Shown in pieces: positions 35,972 to 45,564 of a stretch of DNA of 64,000 bases. The stretch is taken from assembly GCF_014649115.1 (NCBI RefSeq), contig NZ_BMSK01000003.1, positions 469,419-533,418 on the forward strand. Direction: 5' to 3'. Within the stretch, counting starts at the first letter, position 1. Each line of letters opens with the position of its first letter. This DNA comes from Streptomyces eurythermus (GTDB lineage Bacteria; Actinomycetota; Actinomycetes; Streptomycetales; Streptomycetaceae). Made by a program: the position numbers and the translations under genes. Below the pieces are notes generated by a model. That model did not search any database and was not told the origin of the DNA. It worked only from the letters and a program-made list of their open reading frames with translations.

Positions 35972-37159
35972 CTACGCACAGGTGTGTTCGGCGGCGGTGT
36001 ACCCGCGAAACGTCGGGGCGGGCGAGGGGCCGTCCGGGCCGCCCGCTCCTGTGACATCCCGGGGAACTTCCTGTGAATTCTCCCGTGACACCGCCACCGG
36101 CCGATCGGCCCGCAGCCGCCCGAACAGTTTCTCGGCCTCCGGCTCCACGAGCTGATCACGATTGGCGTCGTAGACATACGACCGTCTCGGCACGGTCAGG
36201 AACCGGACCTGTTCCGTGGGGATGTCGCGCAGTCCGCGCGCCAGCTGGTACAGGCCGCGCAGGCTCGCCAGCTCCGGGTCGGTGGTCAGCGCGGAGGTCG
36301 CCGCGTCCAGCAGCGGATACAGCTTCACCGGATTGAGCAGGATGTCGTCGCCGCGCACCTTGTCGACCAGCGCGCCGAGGAACCGCTGCTGGCGCTCCAT
36401 CCGCTCGGTGTCGCTGCCGTTGCCGAGCGACTTGCGGGCACGCACGTACCCGAGCGCCTGCTCCCCGTTCAGCGTGACCCGCCCGGCGGGCAGCCGCAGC
36501 TTCGCCGCCTTGTCGTCCACCGGCTCCTCGAGGCACACCTCGACGCCGTCGACGGCGTCCACGATTCTCTTGAACCCGGCGAAGTCCAGCACCATGTGGT
36601 GGTCGACGCGGATGCCGGTGAGCTTCTCCACGGTCCGGATCGTGCACGCCGAACCGCCCACCTCGAAGGCGTGGTTGAACATCGCGAACACCGGGTCGCT
36701 GCGCGTGCCGTCCTCCTTCCGGCAGGAGGGGATGTCGACCATCAGGTCGCGGGGCAGCGACACGGCGGTGGCGCTGGTCCGGTCGGCGGCCAGGTGCAGC
36801 AGGATCGTGGTGTCCGACCGCTGGCCGTCGATGCCCTTGCCGTACTCGCGGTTGGCCTCCCCGGCCCGGGTGTCGGACCCGATGAGCAGGATGTTCTGCG
36901 CGTCCCGGACCAGCGCGGTGGGCCGCTCCCGTTCGTAGCGCGCCAGTTCGGCGGCGGCGGCCTCGTCGGAGGTGATGTTGGCGCTGAGCCGGGCGTAACC
37001 GGCCCAGCCGGCGCCGGCGGCGGCGAGGAGGAGGACGGCCGCCCCCAGCGCCGAGTTCCGCAGCCGGCGCCGCCGCCGGCGTCGTATCAGCCCGTCCCCG
37101 GTGGCCGAGGACCCCGGACCGCGACCGGTACCGAGGGGCCTGCCTGCGGTGTCGGTCAC
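35972..37159 (-). CDS. LytR-CpsA-Psr (LCP) protein 5, short form
   Basis: About 395 residues. Basic cytoplasmic tail (RRRRRRRLRNS), membrane helix (ALGAAVLLLAAAGAGWAGY), LCP domain with NILLIGSDTRAG, DTTILLHLAADRTSATAVSLPRDLMVDIPSC, RTVEKLTGIRVDHHMVLDFAGFKRIVDAVDGVEVCL, GEQALGYVRARKSLG and RMERQQRFLGALVDKV. No LytR_C domain; the C-terminus is short and polar. It is most like LCP 4. GTG at 37159 (AGGGGA 9 nt upstream) is preferred over ATG at 37177, which has no ribosome site. Confidence 0.88.
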   Translation of the reverse strand: MTDTAGRPLGTGRGPGSSATGDGLIRRRRRRRLRNSALGAAVLLLAAAGAGWAGYARLSANITSDEAAAAELARYERERPTALVRDAQNILLIGSDTRAGEANREYGKGIDGQRSDTTILLHLAADRTSATAVSLPRDLMVDIPSCRKEDGTRSDPVFAMFNHAFEVGGSACTIRTVEKLTGIRVDHHMVLDFAGFKRIVDAVDGVEVCLEEPVDDKAAKLRLPAGRVTLNGEQALGYVRARKSLGNGSDTERMERQQRFLGALVDKVRGDDILLNPVKLYPLLDAATSALTTDPELASLRGLYQLARGLRDIPTEQVRFLTVPRRSYVYDANRDQLVEPEAEKLFGRLRADRPVAVSRENSQEVPRDVTGAGGPDGPSPAPTFRGYTAAEHTCA

Positions 37160-37342
37160 GATGGGCCATCCCCTCATGGCGTACGAGCGTCACGTGCTGC
37201 CCTTACGACGATGGCGGGGGAGCGGCCCGGGCAGCGCCCTTTGCTGCTCCGATCGGGTGAGACGGAGGGTCCTCGGGGCGTGGGGGCGTGGGGGTACGGG
37301 GGCGCTGCGCGGCTCACGCCGTATGACGGCCGCCGTACGGGC

Positions 37343-38098
37343 TCAGCGGCGTACCGCGGTCACCCGTTCGCTCTCGACGCGCTTGGTGAGGGACTCCTCG
37401 TCCAGCCGGTCCAGGTGCCGGCACAGCACCACGGACCCGCCGACGGCCAGCGGCGAGAACAGTCCCGCGCTCAGCCCCTCCCAGGTGTCGTACGGCAGCC
37501 CGGACAGCAGCCGGGAACCGGGCCCGGTCAGCTCCAGCGAGGGCGCCTGGGCCCAGGCGTGCTCGACCACCTCCGCGCCGCTGAACTCCCGTCCGGCGAC
37601 GACGAGCGCCGGCTCCCGCGGGTCCACCGGAGCGAACGGGACGAACCGGTCGCTCTGTCCCGGCACTTCCACGGCGTAGTCGAGGAACCCGGCCGGCGGC
37701 TGCGGGAACCGCCCGCCCAGGGGCCGCAGCGCCAGCGCCACCCGCTCCCCGGAGCAGGCCCGCGCGGCCTCCAGCGCGTCGGGACCGCTCACCACGAGGT
37801 CGGCCGCCGCCGGGTCCCCGGCGACGTCCGCGACCGCGCCCACCGAGGAGCAGGCCAGCAGCCACACCGCCGTCTGCCAGTGCGCGGGCAGCAGCAGCGC
37901 GACGCGGTCACCGGGTTCGGCGCCCAGGTCGCCCTGGAGGAGGTTGGCGGTCTTGGCCACCCAATTGGCGAAGGTGGCCACGGACAGTTCGACGCGTTCG
38001 CCCGTGGCGTCGTCGTAGAAGGTCACCAGCGGGCGGCCGGGGTCCGCGGCGAGCGCGGAAGTCAGCAGGTCGGCGGGGGTGCGATCGGTGGCGTTCAC
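37343..38098 (-). CDS. Short AMP-binding-like protein (TIGR03089 family)
   Basis: 251-residue protein related to the N-terminal part of acyl-CoA/acetyl-CoA synthetases: RPLVTFYDDATGERVELSVATFANWVAKTANLL and PGDRVALLLPAHWQTAVWLLACSSVGAV. It lacks the ATP-binding signature and the whole C-terminal lid domain, so it is unlikely to make acyl-adenylate. In mycobacteria a protein of this family also sits next to an LCP gene. Function unknown. GTG at 38098; no good ribosome site. Confidence 0.78.
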   Translation of the reverse strand: MNATDRTPADLLTSALAADPGRPLVTFYDDATGERVELSVATFANWVAKTANLLQGDLGAEPGDRVALLLPAHWQTAVWLLACSSVGAVADVAGDPAAADLVVSGPDALEAARACSGERVALALRPLGGRFPQPPAGFLDYAVEVPGQSDRFVPFAPVDPREPALVVAGREFSGAEVVEHAWAQAPSLELTGPGSRLLSGLPYDTWEGLSAGLFSPLAVGGSVVLCRHLDRLDEESLTKRVESERVTAVRR

Positions 38099-38227
38099 CC
38101 GGGACAGGGTACGCGCGGGCGGGCGTCGGCACGGGGGGAACGGGCCACCGGTTCGGCGGATCCCCGTCCGACGGTCCGTCAGTTGACCTATGGACAGATT
38201 TGTACGGTTATGCACAAAGTCGTGTGT

Positions 38228-39607
38228 ATGCGTGGATTCCTTGCCTCCTCTTCCGGCGTCCTTCCGTTCACCCTCCGCTCGACCGGTGCCGCCTGCGCGG
38301 CGGTCCTCGCCCTCGCGCCGGCCCCGCCCGCGTTCGGGTCCGTGCCCGCGTCCGGGGCCGCGTCCATGCCCGCGTCCGGTTCCGGGGGCGCGGTTCCGGG
38401 CAGTACCCGGTCGCTGCCGCTCGTCCCGCTGTCCCGTGAAGGCGACCCCGGCGCGGCCCCCGAGCAGGGCCTGCGCCGCACCGGCCTCGGCCGCTTCGCG
38501 CTGCTCGGCGTGGTGTGGGACGACCCCGGCACCGGGCTGCGCGGCCGGGTGCGGGTGCGTACCCGCTCCGCCGCGACGGGGAAGTGGACCGGCTGGCAGG
38601 ACGTCGAGGCGCACGCCGACCACGGCGCCGACCCGGGCACGGCGGAACGTTCCGCCCGCCGGGTGCGCGGGGCGACCGCACCGCTGTGGGTGGGCGCCTC
38701 GGACGGTGTGGAGGTACGGGTGCGGGCGGAGAAGACGGGCGGCCGGGGCGGACGGAGCGCGTTGCCGTCGGGGCTGCGCCTGGAACTGGTCGACCCCGGG
38801 CGGGACACGGGGCAGGCGCCGGCCGCGGGGGCGCCCGCCGGCGAGCCGCCGCGCACCGCGCCGGCCACGGAGGCCGCGATCGCCGCCTCGGGCGCCAACG
38901 CCGACGTCGCCGCCTACGGCACCACCGCGATCCCGGAACTCGACCGCCCGGCCACCGAGAAGGAACTGACGAGGCTTCAGGGCCCGTCACGGGGCAAGCC
39001 GTACATCGGTGCGCGCCCGAAGATCGTCACGCGCCGGGGCTGGGGCGCCGACGAGTCACTGCGCGAACGCGGGTTCGTCTACACGAAGAAGATCAAGGCG
39101 GCCTTTGTGCACCACACGGCCTCGGGCAACAAGTACACCTGCGCGCAGGCCCCTTCCGTCATCCGCGGCATCTACCGCTACCACGTCAAGAGCATGGGCT
39201 GGCGGGACATCGGCTACAACTTCCTCGTCGACAAGTGCGGAACGCTCTACGAGGGCCGGGCCGGGGGCGTGGCCAAGCCGGTGCTCGGCGCGCACACCCT
39301 CGGGTTCAACACCGACAGCATGGGCGTCGCCGTGATCGGCAGCCACGGCACGACGCAGCCGCCGGGCGCGGCGGTGACGGCCGTCGCCCGGCTCGCCGCG
39401 TGGAAGCTCGGCCTCCACGGGGCCGATCCGAGGGCGAAGACGTACCTCACGTCGGGTGGCGGCAACCTCTACCCCAAGGGAAAGAAGGTACGGCTGCACG
39501 TGATGTCCGGTCACCGGGACGGATACGCCACCGAGTGCCCCGGAAAGCGGCTCTACGCCAAGCTGGGCACGCTCCGCACCAGCGCGGCGCGCTACCAGGG
39601 GCGCTGA
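38228..39607 (+). CDS. Secreted PGRP/amidase-2 domain protein (N-acetylmuramoyl-L-alanine amidase)
   Basis: About 459 residues. Signal peptide (to about residue 37), an Ala/Gly/Ser-rich region, a beta-rich domain (LGVVWDDPGTGLRGRVRVRTRSAATGKWTGWQDVEAHAD...), then a peptidoglycan-recognition amidase domain from about residue 265: RRGWGADESLR, AAFVHHTASGNKYTCAQ (zinc His), YNFLVDKCGTLYEGRAGG, GAHTLGFNTDSMGVAVIG and VMSGHRDGYATECPGKRLY (zinc His and Cys). It would cleave the stem-peptide amide of peptidoglycan. ATG 38228 or 38210; neither has a ribosome site, and a TTGACC at 38183 suggests a promoter close by, favouring a short or absent leader. Confidence 0.88.
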   Translation: MRGFLASSSGVLPFTLRSTGAACAAVLALAPAPPAFGSVPASGAASMPASGSGGAVPGSTRSLPLVPLSREGDPGAAPEQGLRRTGLGRFALLGVVWDDPGTGLRGRVRVRTRSAATGKWTGWQDVEAHADHGADPGTAERSARRVRGATAPLWVGASDGVEVRVRAEKTGGRGGRSALPSGLRLELVDPGRDTGQAPAAGAPAGEPPRTAPATEAAIAASGANADVAAYGTTAIPELDRPATEKELTRLQGPSRGKPYIGARPKIVTRRGWGADESLRERGFVYTKKIKAAFVHHTASGNKYTCAQAPSVIRGIYRYHVKSMGWRDIGYNFLVDKCGTLYEGRAGGVAKPVLGAHTLGFNTDSMGVAVIGSHGTTQPPGAAVTAVARLAAWKLGLHGADPRAKTYLTSGGGNLYPKGKKVRLHVMSGHRDGYATECPGKRLYAKLGTLRTSAARYQGR

Positions 39608-39753
39608 GGCCGGGCGGACGGGGGAAAGCGCGCGCCGATCGGGCGGACACCGCGCGGCCGGCCGAGGCGCCGTCCTCCGGTCTGCTTACACTGGCCGGCC
39701 GAAACGAGTGAGACCAGCAGCGCGGCCGGTCCGGCTGGAAGCGGAGACGACAG

Positions 39754-40836
39754 GTGACGGAAGCGATCCTTCTGGTCGGTGGCAAGGGCACCCGGCTGCG
39801 ACCGCTCACGGTGCACACGCCCAAGCCGATGGTGCGGGCCGCCGGGGTGCCGTTCCTCACCCACCAGCTGGCGCGGGCCCGGGCGGCGGGCGTGGAACAC
39901 ATCGTCCTCGCGACCAGCTATCTGGCCGAGGTCTTCGAGCCGTACTTCGGCGACGGCTCCGCGCTCGGCCTGCACATCGAGTACGTCACGGAGAAGGAGC
40001 CCCTCGGCACGGGAGGCGCGATCCGCAACGTCGCCGACCGGCTGCGCTCCGGTCCCGACGACCCGGTCCTGGTCTTCAACGGCGACATCCTGACGGGGCT
40101 GGACATCAGGGCCCTGGTGAGCACCCACGAGACGACGGGCGCCGATGTCTCGCTGCACCTGACGAGGGTGGCGGACCCGCGCGCCTACGGGCTCGTGCCC
40201 ACGGACGACACCGGGCGCGTGCTGGCCTTCCTGGAGAAGCCGCAGACCCCGGAGGAGATCGTCACCGACCAGATCAACGCGGGGGCGTACGTCTTCCGCC
40301 GCTCGGTCATCGACACCATCCCGGCGGACCGGCCAGTCTCCGTCGAACGCGAGACCTTCCCCGGCCTGCTGGCGGCCGGCGCCCATCTCCAGGGCATGGT
40401 CGACTCCACGTACTGGCTGGACCTCGGCACCCCGGCCGCCTTCGTACGCGGCTCGGCCGACCTGGTCCTCGGGCGCGCGCCCTCCCCGGCCGTGCCCGGC
40501 CGCTGCGGCGACCGTCTCGTGCTGCCCACGGCCACGGTGGCGCCGGACGCCAAGCTGACCGGCGGCACGGTGGTGGGCGAGGGCGCGTTCGTGGCCGAGG
40601 GGGCGCGGGTCTCCGGCTCCACCATCCTTCCCGGCGCCGTCATCGAGCCGGACGCCGTCGTCACCGACTCCCTCATCGGCACCGGGGCCCGGGTCGGCGA
40701 ACGCTCCGTCCTCACCGGCACGGTCGTCGGCGACGGCGCGGTCGTGGGCGCCGACAACGAACTCCGCGAGGGCGTACGGGTGTGGTGCGACGCCCGCATC
40801 CCCGCGGGGGCGCTCCGCTTCTCTTCCGACCAGTAG
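39754..40836 (+). CDS. manC: Sugar-phosphate nucleotidylyltransferase, probable mannose-1-phosphate guanylyltransferase
   Basis: 360-residue nucleotidyltransferase: EAILLVGGKGTRLRPLTVHTPKPMVRAAG at the N-terminus, EPLGTGGAIRNVADR, metal-binding VFNGDILTGLD, FLEKPQTP, NAGAYVFRRSVID and YWLDLGTPAAFVRG. The C-terminal 100 residues form a left-handed beta-helix (repeats such as GGTVVGEGAFVAEGARVSGSTILPGAV). It should make GDP-mannose from GTP and mannose-1-P; glucose-1-P thymidylyltransferase-like activity cannot be ruled out. GTG at 39754, GGAG 9 nt upstream. manB and manA lie 12-16 kb to the right. Confidence 0.88.
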   Translation: MTEAILLVGGKGTRLRPLTVHTPKPMVRAAGVPFLTHQLARARAAGVEHIVLATSYLAEVFEPYFGDGSALGLHIEYVTEKEPLGTGGAIRNVADRLRSGPDDPVLVFNGDILTGLDIRALVSTHETTGADVSLHLTRVADPRAYGLVPTDDTGRVLAFLEKPQTPEEIVTDQINAGAYVFRRSVIDTIPADRPVSVERETFPGLLAAGAHLQGMVDSTYWLDLGTPAAFVRGSADLVLGRAPSPAVPGRCGDRLVLPTATVAPDAKLTGGTVVGEGAFVAEGARVSGSTILPGAVIEPDAVVTDSLIGTGARVGERSVLTGTVVGDGAVVGADNELREGVRVWCDARIPAGALRFSSDQ

Positions 40837-40981
40837 CCCGGCCCAGGGCCGGTGTGGGGTACCGCCTGCCGCACGCGCCGTCCATGGGCGCAGCGGCACC
40901 CTGCCGGCGCCGGTAAGCGCCCCACCCCCAGCAGCAACCGTCACTTTCCGGAGCCGGCAAGCAACCCTCGGCACCCGCACC

Positions 40982-41995
40982 TCACAGCAAACCGATGTCC
41001 ACCCAAGGCATCTTCGGCTTGCGTCTGGCCGGTATGTGGCCGCTCAGCAGGATCAGGCGGGCCGCCCGGTGCCGCTGCCCGGTGTACGGCTGGAGCAGGC
41101 GCAGCATCTCCGTGTCGTCGGCGTCGCGGTCGCCCGCCAGCGCCCACCCCACGATCCCGGGCAGATGCAGATCCCCGACGGTCACCTCGTCCGCCGCCCC
41201 ATGGCTGCGCTGCACGACTTCCGCCGACGTCCACGGCCCCACGCCCGGTACGACCTCCAGCCGCGCCCGGGCCTGGTCCGGCGGCATTCCCACCGCCTGC
41301 TCCAGCCGCGCGGCGACCCGTACGGCCCGCAGGATCGTGGACGCCCGTTTGTCGTCCACGCCCGCCCGGTGCCACTCCCAGGAGGGAATCAGTGCCCAGG
41401 TCCGCGGCGCGGGCATCACGGACATCGGCCGTTCGCCCAGCCCCGCGGGTCCCGGCGCCGGCTCCCCGAACCGCCGTACCAGCAGCCGCCACGCCCGGTA
41501 CGCCTCGTCGGTGGTGACCTTCTGTTCCAGCACGGACGGGATCAACGACTCCAGCATCAGCCCGGTCCGGGTCAGCCGGAGCCCAGGCCGCCGGTGCCGG
41601 GCCAGCGCCACCACCCGGTGCCGGGGCACGAACGCCCCGGGATCGTCGGCGGCGCCGAGCAGCTCCGGCAACTGCTCCAGCAGCCACTCGGCGCCGGGCC
41701 CCCACGCCTCGCCGAGCACCTCACCGCCGTACGCGCGCACGCGCAACGTGCCCGGTCCGGCGGGCGTACGGCAGGCCCGCCACACGGACCCGTCCGCAGT
41801 GGCCCGGAACGTCGGGTCGGCGGGCCCGCGCCGCAGCGGTCCGAGGGTCAGCCCGAGGTCCAGCGGACCGTCCGGCACCCACCGGCGGATCCGCGCGGGC
41901 GCCGTCTGCCGGGGTATCCCGGTCGCCCCGGGCACGGCGGCATGCCCGCCGCGCACGGTCGTACGCGTGGGCCGCTGGGGAAAGCGTCCTGCCAC
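40982..41995 (-). CDS. DNA-3-methyladenine glycosylase II-like (HhH-GPD) protein
   Basis: 337-residue base-excision repair glycosylase of the AlkA type. The helix-hairpin-helix LEVVPGVGPWTSAEVVQRS is followed by the catalytic Asp in VGDLHLPGIVG, and the lead-in has LMLESLIPSVLEQKVTTDEAYRAWRLLVRRFGEP. It removes alkylated purines from DNA. The N-terminal 100 residues are less typical. GTG at 41995 with a weak AGGA upstream. It is the last gene of a leftward run below fbiB (67 nt gap). Confidence 0.85.
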   Translation of the reverse strand: MAGRFPQRPTRTTVRGGHAAVPGATGIPRQTAPARIRRWVPDGPLDLGLTLGPLRRGPADPTFRATADGSVWRACRTPAGPGTLRVRAYGGEVLGEAWGPGAEWLLEQLPELLGAADDPGAFVPRHRVVALARHRRPGLRLTRTGLMLESLIPSVLEQKVTTDEAYRAWRLLVRRFGEPAPGPAGLGERPMSVMPAPRTWALIPSWEWHRAGVDDKRASTILRAVRVAARLEQAVGMPPDQARARLEVVPGVGPWTSAEVVQRSHGAADEVTVGDLHLPGIVGWALAGDRDADDTEMLRLLQPYTGQRHRAARLILLSGHIPARRKPKMPWVDIGLL

Positions 41996-42062
41996 GGGGG
42001 AGTCCTAGAGGGCCGGTCGGGATGTTCCGGAGGTGCCGGTTCCGTTTTACGAGGGTAGGCGC

Positions 42063-43403
42063 TCAGCGCACCTCCACGAACGCCTCCGCGTCCCGCTCCG
42101 GCCGGGGCCGGGGATCCTCGGCGGGCCGGCCGACCGCGACCGCGCCCATCGGGTCCCAGTCCGCCGGCAGTCCGAGCACCTCGCGCACCACGTCCGGGCA
42201 GAACATCGTGGACGACACCCACGCCGAGCCCAGCCGCTCCCCGGCCAGCGCGACCAGCAGGTTCTGCACGCCCGCGCCCATCGCGACCACGAACATCTCC
42301 CGCTCCGCGCCGTCGCGCCGGGGGTCGCCGTAGGTGTGCGAGCCGTCCATGACGAGGCAGGGCACGATCAGATACGGCGCCTGGCGCAGGACGTCACCGC
42401 GCCGGATCCGCTTCGCGATGGACTCCTCGCTCTTGCCGTCCCGGCGCAGATCGGCGATCCAGGCGTCCCGCATCGCGTCCAGCAGCCGTACCCGCGACTC
42501 CTCCGACTCCAGCAGCACGAACCGCCAGGGCGTGGTGTGGTGCGGGGCGGGCGCGGTGACCGCCGCGGCCACCGCGCGCCGTACGGCGCCCGGGTCCACG
42601 GGGGCGTCGGTGAAGGCCCGCACGGTGCGCCGCTGGGTGACGGCCTCCCGGATCGCCTCCGAGGTGCCGAGCCGGAACATGTCGTCCTGCGCCCGGCGCA
42701 CCAGCGCCCGCGCGCCCTCGTCCGTGCCGTCGGCGGTACCGGGGTCAACGACGTGGGGCAGCCCGCGCACGACGGCCACCGGACGGCCCTCGGCCTTGCC
42801 CTTGACCAGGTCGCCGGCGGCGGCCAGCTCGTCCGCCGTGGCGACGACGGTGGCGCTCAGCGGGTTGCCGTACGCGTCCGTGCCCCCGCGCAGATCGTCC
42901 AGCACGCGCACCCCGGCGGCACCGATCGCCACGTCCGTGAGCCCCGAGCGCCAAGGTCGCCCGAAAGTGTCGGTGATGATCACCCCGACGTTGACGCCGA
43001 GGGTCTCGCGCAGACCGGCCCGGATGGCGCGCGCGGAGGCGTCCGGGTCCTCGGGCAGCAACAGCACGGTCCCGGCGGGGGTGTTGGAGGCGTCGACCCC
43101 GGCGGCGGCCATCACCAGGCCCTGCCGGTTCTCCACGATGCGCAGCGTGCCGCGCCGGGCCACCACCCGGACCGTCTCGGCGTCGATCGCCGCCTCCCGG
43201 TCATCGGCCCGCATCACCCGGCCCTCCGCCTTGGAGACGATCTTGGAGGTCACGATCACCACGTCGCCGTCGGCCAGGCCGGGCTCGGCCGAGGCGATCA
43301 GCTTGGCGATGTCGTCGTCCGGCCGCACCTCGGGGATGCCGGGCAGGGCCCAGACCCGGTACTCCGCCCGCTCGCCCGCCTCGGCGGACACCGTCGCGCT
43401 CAC
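42063..43403 (-). CDS. fbiB: F420-0:gamma-glutamyl ligase fused to nitroreductase-like domain
   Basis: 446-residue bifunctional FbiB for coenzyme F420. The N-terminal CofE domain (about 1-245: [80 protein letters not shown]) adds glutamates to F420-0. The C-terminal nitroreductase-like domain (about 250-446: [73 protein letters not shown]) binds FMN and is needed for dehydro-F420 reduction and long tails. GTG at 43403 overlaps the fbiA stop by 4 nt. Confidence 0.95.
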   Translation of the reverse strand: MSATVSAEAGERAEYRVWALPGIPEVRPDDDIAKLIASAEPGLADGDVVIVTSKIVSKAEGRVMRADDREAAIDAETVRVVARRGTLRIVENRQGLVMAAAGVDASNTPAGTVLLLPEDPDASARAIRAGLRETLGVNVGVIITDTFGRPWRSGLTDVAIGAAGVRVLDDLRGGTDAYGNPLSATVVATADELAAAGDLVKGKAEGRPVAVVRGLPHVVDPGTADGTDEGARALVRRAQDDMFRLGTSEAIREAVTQRRTVRAFTDAPVDPGAVRRAVAAAVTAPAPHHTTPWRFVLLESEESRVRLLDAMRDAWIADLRRDGKSEESIAKRIRRGDVLRQAPYLIVPCLVMDGSHTYGDPRRDGAEREMFVVAMGAGVQNLLVALAGERLGSAWVSSTMFCPDVVREVLGLPADWDPMGAVAVGRPAEDPRPRPERDAEAFVEVR

Positions 43404-44359
43404 GCTCCCCGCACCTCCTCGGCCAGTGCCAGCGCCTCCCGGGCCATCCGCGCGGTGGCCTCCACGTCGGTCATCATCAGCGGCACGGCCCGGCAGCGGA
43501 TGCCGTCCGCCTCGACCCGCTCGACCGCGCCCGCGTCCACGGAGTCGACCAGCCAGCCGTCGAGCAGTCCGGAGCCGTAGTGCTCGGCGACCGCGGCGGC
43601 CGTGGACTCCACGCCGACGGCGGCGAGCACCTTGTCGGCCATCCCGCGCACGGGCGCGTCCCCGACGATCGGGGAGAGGCCGACCACGGGCACGCCCGCG
43701 TCCGCGATGGCCTCGCGGATGCCGGGTACGGCGAGGATCGTGCCGATGGACACCACCGGGTTCGACGGCGGGAAGAGGATCACGTCCGCCTGGGCGATGG
43801 CGTCCAGGACGCCCGGGGCCGGCTTGGCCTGGTCGGCGCCGACCGGGACGATCGCCCGGGCCGGGACGGAGGCGCGCAGCTTCACCCAGTACTCCTGGAA
43901 GTGCACCGCCTTGCGCTCGCCGTCCAGCTCCACGGCCACGTGCGTCTCCACGCGGTCGTCGGTCATCGGGATCAGCTTCACGCCGGGCCGCCAGCGGTCG
44001 CACAGCGCCTCGGTGACCGCGCTGAGCGGATAGCCGGCGCCGAGCATCTGGGTCCGCACGATGTGCGTGGCGAAGTCCCGGTCGCCGAGCCCGAACCACT
44101 CCGGCCCGACGCCGTAGGCCGCCAGCTCGTCCTTGACGTGGAAGCTCTCGTCGGCCCGCCCCCAGCCCTGTTCCTCGTTGATGCCGCCGCCCAGCGTGTA
44201 CATCACCGTGTCGAGGTCCGGGCAGACCTTCAGCCCGAAGAGGTGGATGTCGTCGCCGGTGTTGCCGATGACCGTGATGTCCGCGTCCGGCGCGGCCCGC
44301 TTCAGACCACGCAGGAAACGGGCACCGCCGATGCCGCCTGCCAGAACCACAATGCGCAT
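43400..44359 (-). CDS. fbiA: 2-phospho-L-lactate (or enolpyruvyl) transferase
   Basis: 319-residue CofD/FbiA that joins the 3-carbon phospho-acid moiety to the deazaflavin Fo. Opening [101 protein letters not shown] and [19 protein letters not shown] are all typical. ATG at 44359; no ribosome site is visible, and CACTGT just upstream may be a -10 for a leaderless message. It is coupled to fbiB and follows cysteine dioxygenase by 33 nt. The Fo synthase gene is not here. Confidence 0.95.
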   Translation of the reverse strand: MRIVVLAGGIGGARFLRGLKRAAPDADITVIGNTGDDIHLFGLKVCPDLDTVMYTLGGGINEEQGWGRADESFHVKDELAAYGVGPEWFGLGDRDFATHIVRTQMLGAGYPLSAVTEALCDRWRPGVKLIPMTDDRVETHVAVELDGERKAVHFQEYWVKLRASVPARAIVPVGADQAKPAPGVLDAIAQADVILFPPSNPVVSIGTILAVPGIREAIADAGVPVVGLSPIVGDAPVRGMADKVLAAVGVESTAAAVAEHYGSGLLDGWLVDSVDAGAVERVEADGIRCRAVPLMMTDVEATARMAREALALAEEVRGA

Positions 44360-44392
44360 GGGGACAGTGTGTCAGCCGGGTACGACAGTGCG

Positions 44393-44887
44393 TCAGGCAG
44401 TCACCGAGGGCGCCTCGCAGTGCGGGGAGGTGTGCATGGGCATCTCGGTCAGCCCGGGGTGGTACACGTGCAGGCTGACCGCCGGCTCCAGCGCGTCGTT
44501 CACGACCTCGTGGACGTACCCCGGCGCGAACACCCGCTGCGCGCCCGCCCCCAGCGCGCGCGTGCCGCGCACGGTGTGCTCCGTGAGCGTGCCCTCCACG
44601 ACGGTGAGCACACCGGAGGAGGGCCCGTGGTCGTGCCGCCCGCTGCCCTGCCCGGGCAGCCAGGACAGCAGCCACACCTCGTAGCCGGGGCCGGTGCGCA
44701 GCCGGTGGTACCAGCGGGTGGTGGCGTCGAAGCGGACCAGGTGCGCCCACTGGTCCCGGTCGGCGGCGATCGAGCGGGCGAGCCCCGCGAACTCGGCGAC
44801 GGTGGCCGGGTGCTCGCGCGGCGGCTGGAGCAGGTGCGGGACTTCGAGGATGTCGCCGGCGATCTGGAGGTCGTTGTCGCTGTTCAT
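44393..44887 (-). CDS. Cysteine dioxygenase family protein (cupin)
   Basis: 164-residue single-domain cupin. Fe-binding His cluster [22 protein letters not shown] and the later [14 protein letters not shown], plus [12 protein letters not shown], match bacterial type cysteine dioxygenases, which oxidise cysteine to cysteine sulfinate; other thiol dioxygenase substrates are possible. ATG at 44887; the nearest purine-rich site (GAGGA) is about 13 nt away. Placed in front of fbiA in the same direction, but a functional link is not obvious. Confidence 0.83.
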   Translation of the reverse strand: MNSDNDLQIAGDILEVPHLLQPPREHPATVAEFAGLARSIAADRDQWAHLVRFDATTRWYHRLRTGPGYEVWLLSWLPGQGSGRHDHGPSSGVLTVVEGTLTEHTVRGTRALGAGAQRVFAPGYVHEVVNDALEPAVSLHVYHPGLTEMPMHTSPHCEAPSVTA

Positions 44888-45326
44888 GGGGGTGCGGTGG
44901 TCCTCGGCGGAAAGAGTGGGGCCGGAGCTGGGTGACGCGTGCGGTCCGCCCGGGTCACGGGCGGGCGGGATGCCCCGGATGAGGGGGATCGAAGAAGGCG
45001 GAACGCGACCGAGCCGGGATGGACTCGGGGACAGCCGGAGCGGGCTTGGCTCAACAGCTGGGACAGCAGCAACAGCTACAGCGCGCGCGGGCGGCACCGA
45101 GGGACCCGGCGGTGCGGGTCGAAGTGGGTGCCAAGTACGCGAGCATGCCCACTAGGACAGCGGTTCACACGGGCAGTGTCAACTCGCTGCCCGGTATGTG
45201 GGACATGTTTCACCTCTTCCGGTTTATTTCGCAGGCGAAAGGTTTGCTCATCGGGGTCCCGGGACACATGGGGCACATCCGAGCGCGCGAGCCTCACGGA
45301 ACGGGATCGAACACGGAGGCGTCTTT

Positions 45327-45351
45327 CCCCGTACAGAGGATCTGTACGGGG
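45327..45351. promoter_or_regulatory. Perfect hairpin upstream of whiB
   Basis: CCCCGTACAG (45327-45336) and CTGTACGGGG (45342-45351) flank a 5-nt loop, about 115 nt before the proximal whiB promoter. It could be a terminator of an upstream transcript or a protein-binding dyad. Confidence 0.5.
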
Positions 45352-45463
45352 TTCGGCCGTCCCCGCGGGTCCGCCTGCGTGTCAAGGTTTATGCCGATTT
45401 GAACACTTTCCGCACGGCCTTGGTTCCGCAGAGTGAATAACGGGCCCAATAGCAGATCTCGGC

Positions 45464-45493
45464 TTGACTCGCCCGGAGCAGCACACTTGTAAT
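45464..45493 (+). promoter_or_regulatory. Proximal whiB promoter
   Basis: TTGACT (45464-45469) and TGTAAT (45488-45493) with 18-nt spacing, resembling a vegetative HrdB-type promoter. The leader to the ATG would be about 65 nt. Confidence 0.6.
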
Positions 45494-45564
45494 TTCACTC
45501 GTGTCGTTCAGCCGGAATCGGTAACGGCCACGCACGGGGACGCGAAGACAGACGAGGGGCGCAC

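Larger units (their letters stand above)
44888..45564. other. 677-nt divergent regulatory region of whiB and cysteine dioxygenase
   Basis: No convincing protein gene. It holds a 10-bp perfect hairpin (45327-45351), a smaller GGGCAG/CTGCCC hairpin near 45172-45193, and the whiB proximal promoter. The length is typical for a developmental gene with several promoters. Confidence 0.55.

Noticed and set aside
37343..39607. Secondary-metabolite gene cluster suggested by the AMP-binding and amidase genes
   Set aside because: The AMP-binding protein is truncated and no carrier, condensation or ketosynthase domain is present; the context is cell envelope.
44884..45297. Small leftward open frames upstream of cysteine dioxygenase, considered as leader peptides
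   Set aside because: They lack ribosome sites and convincing start codons, are Arg/Pro-rich, and have no run of Cys codons followed by an attenuator.
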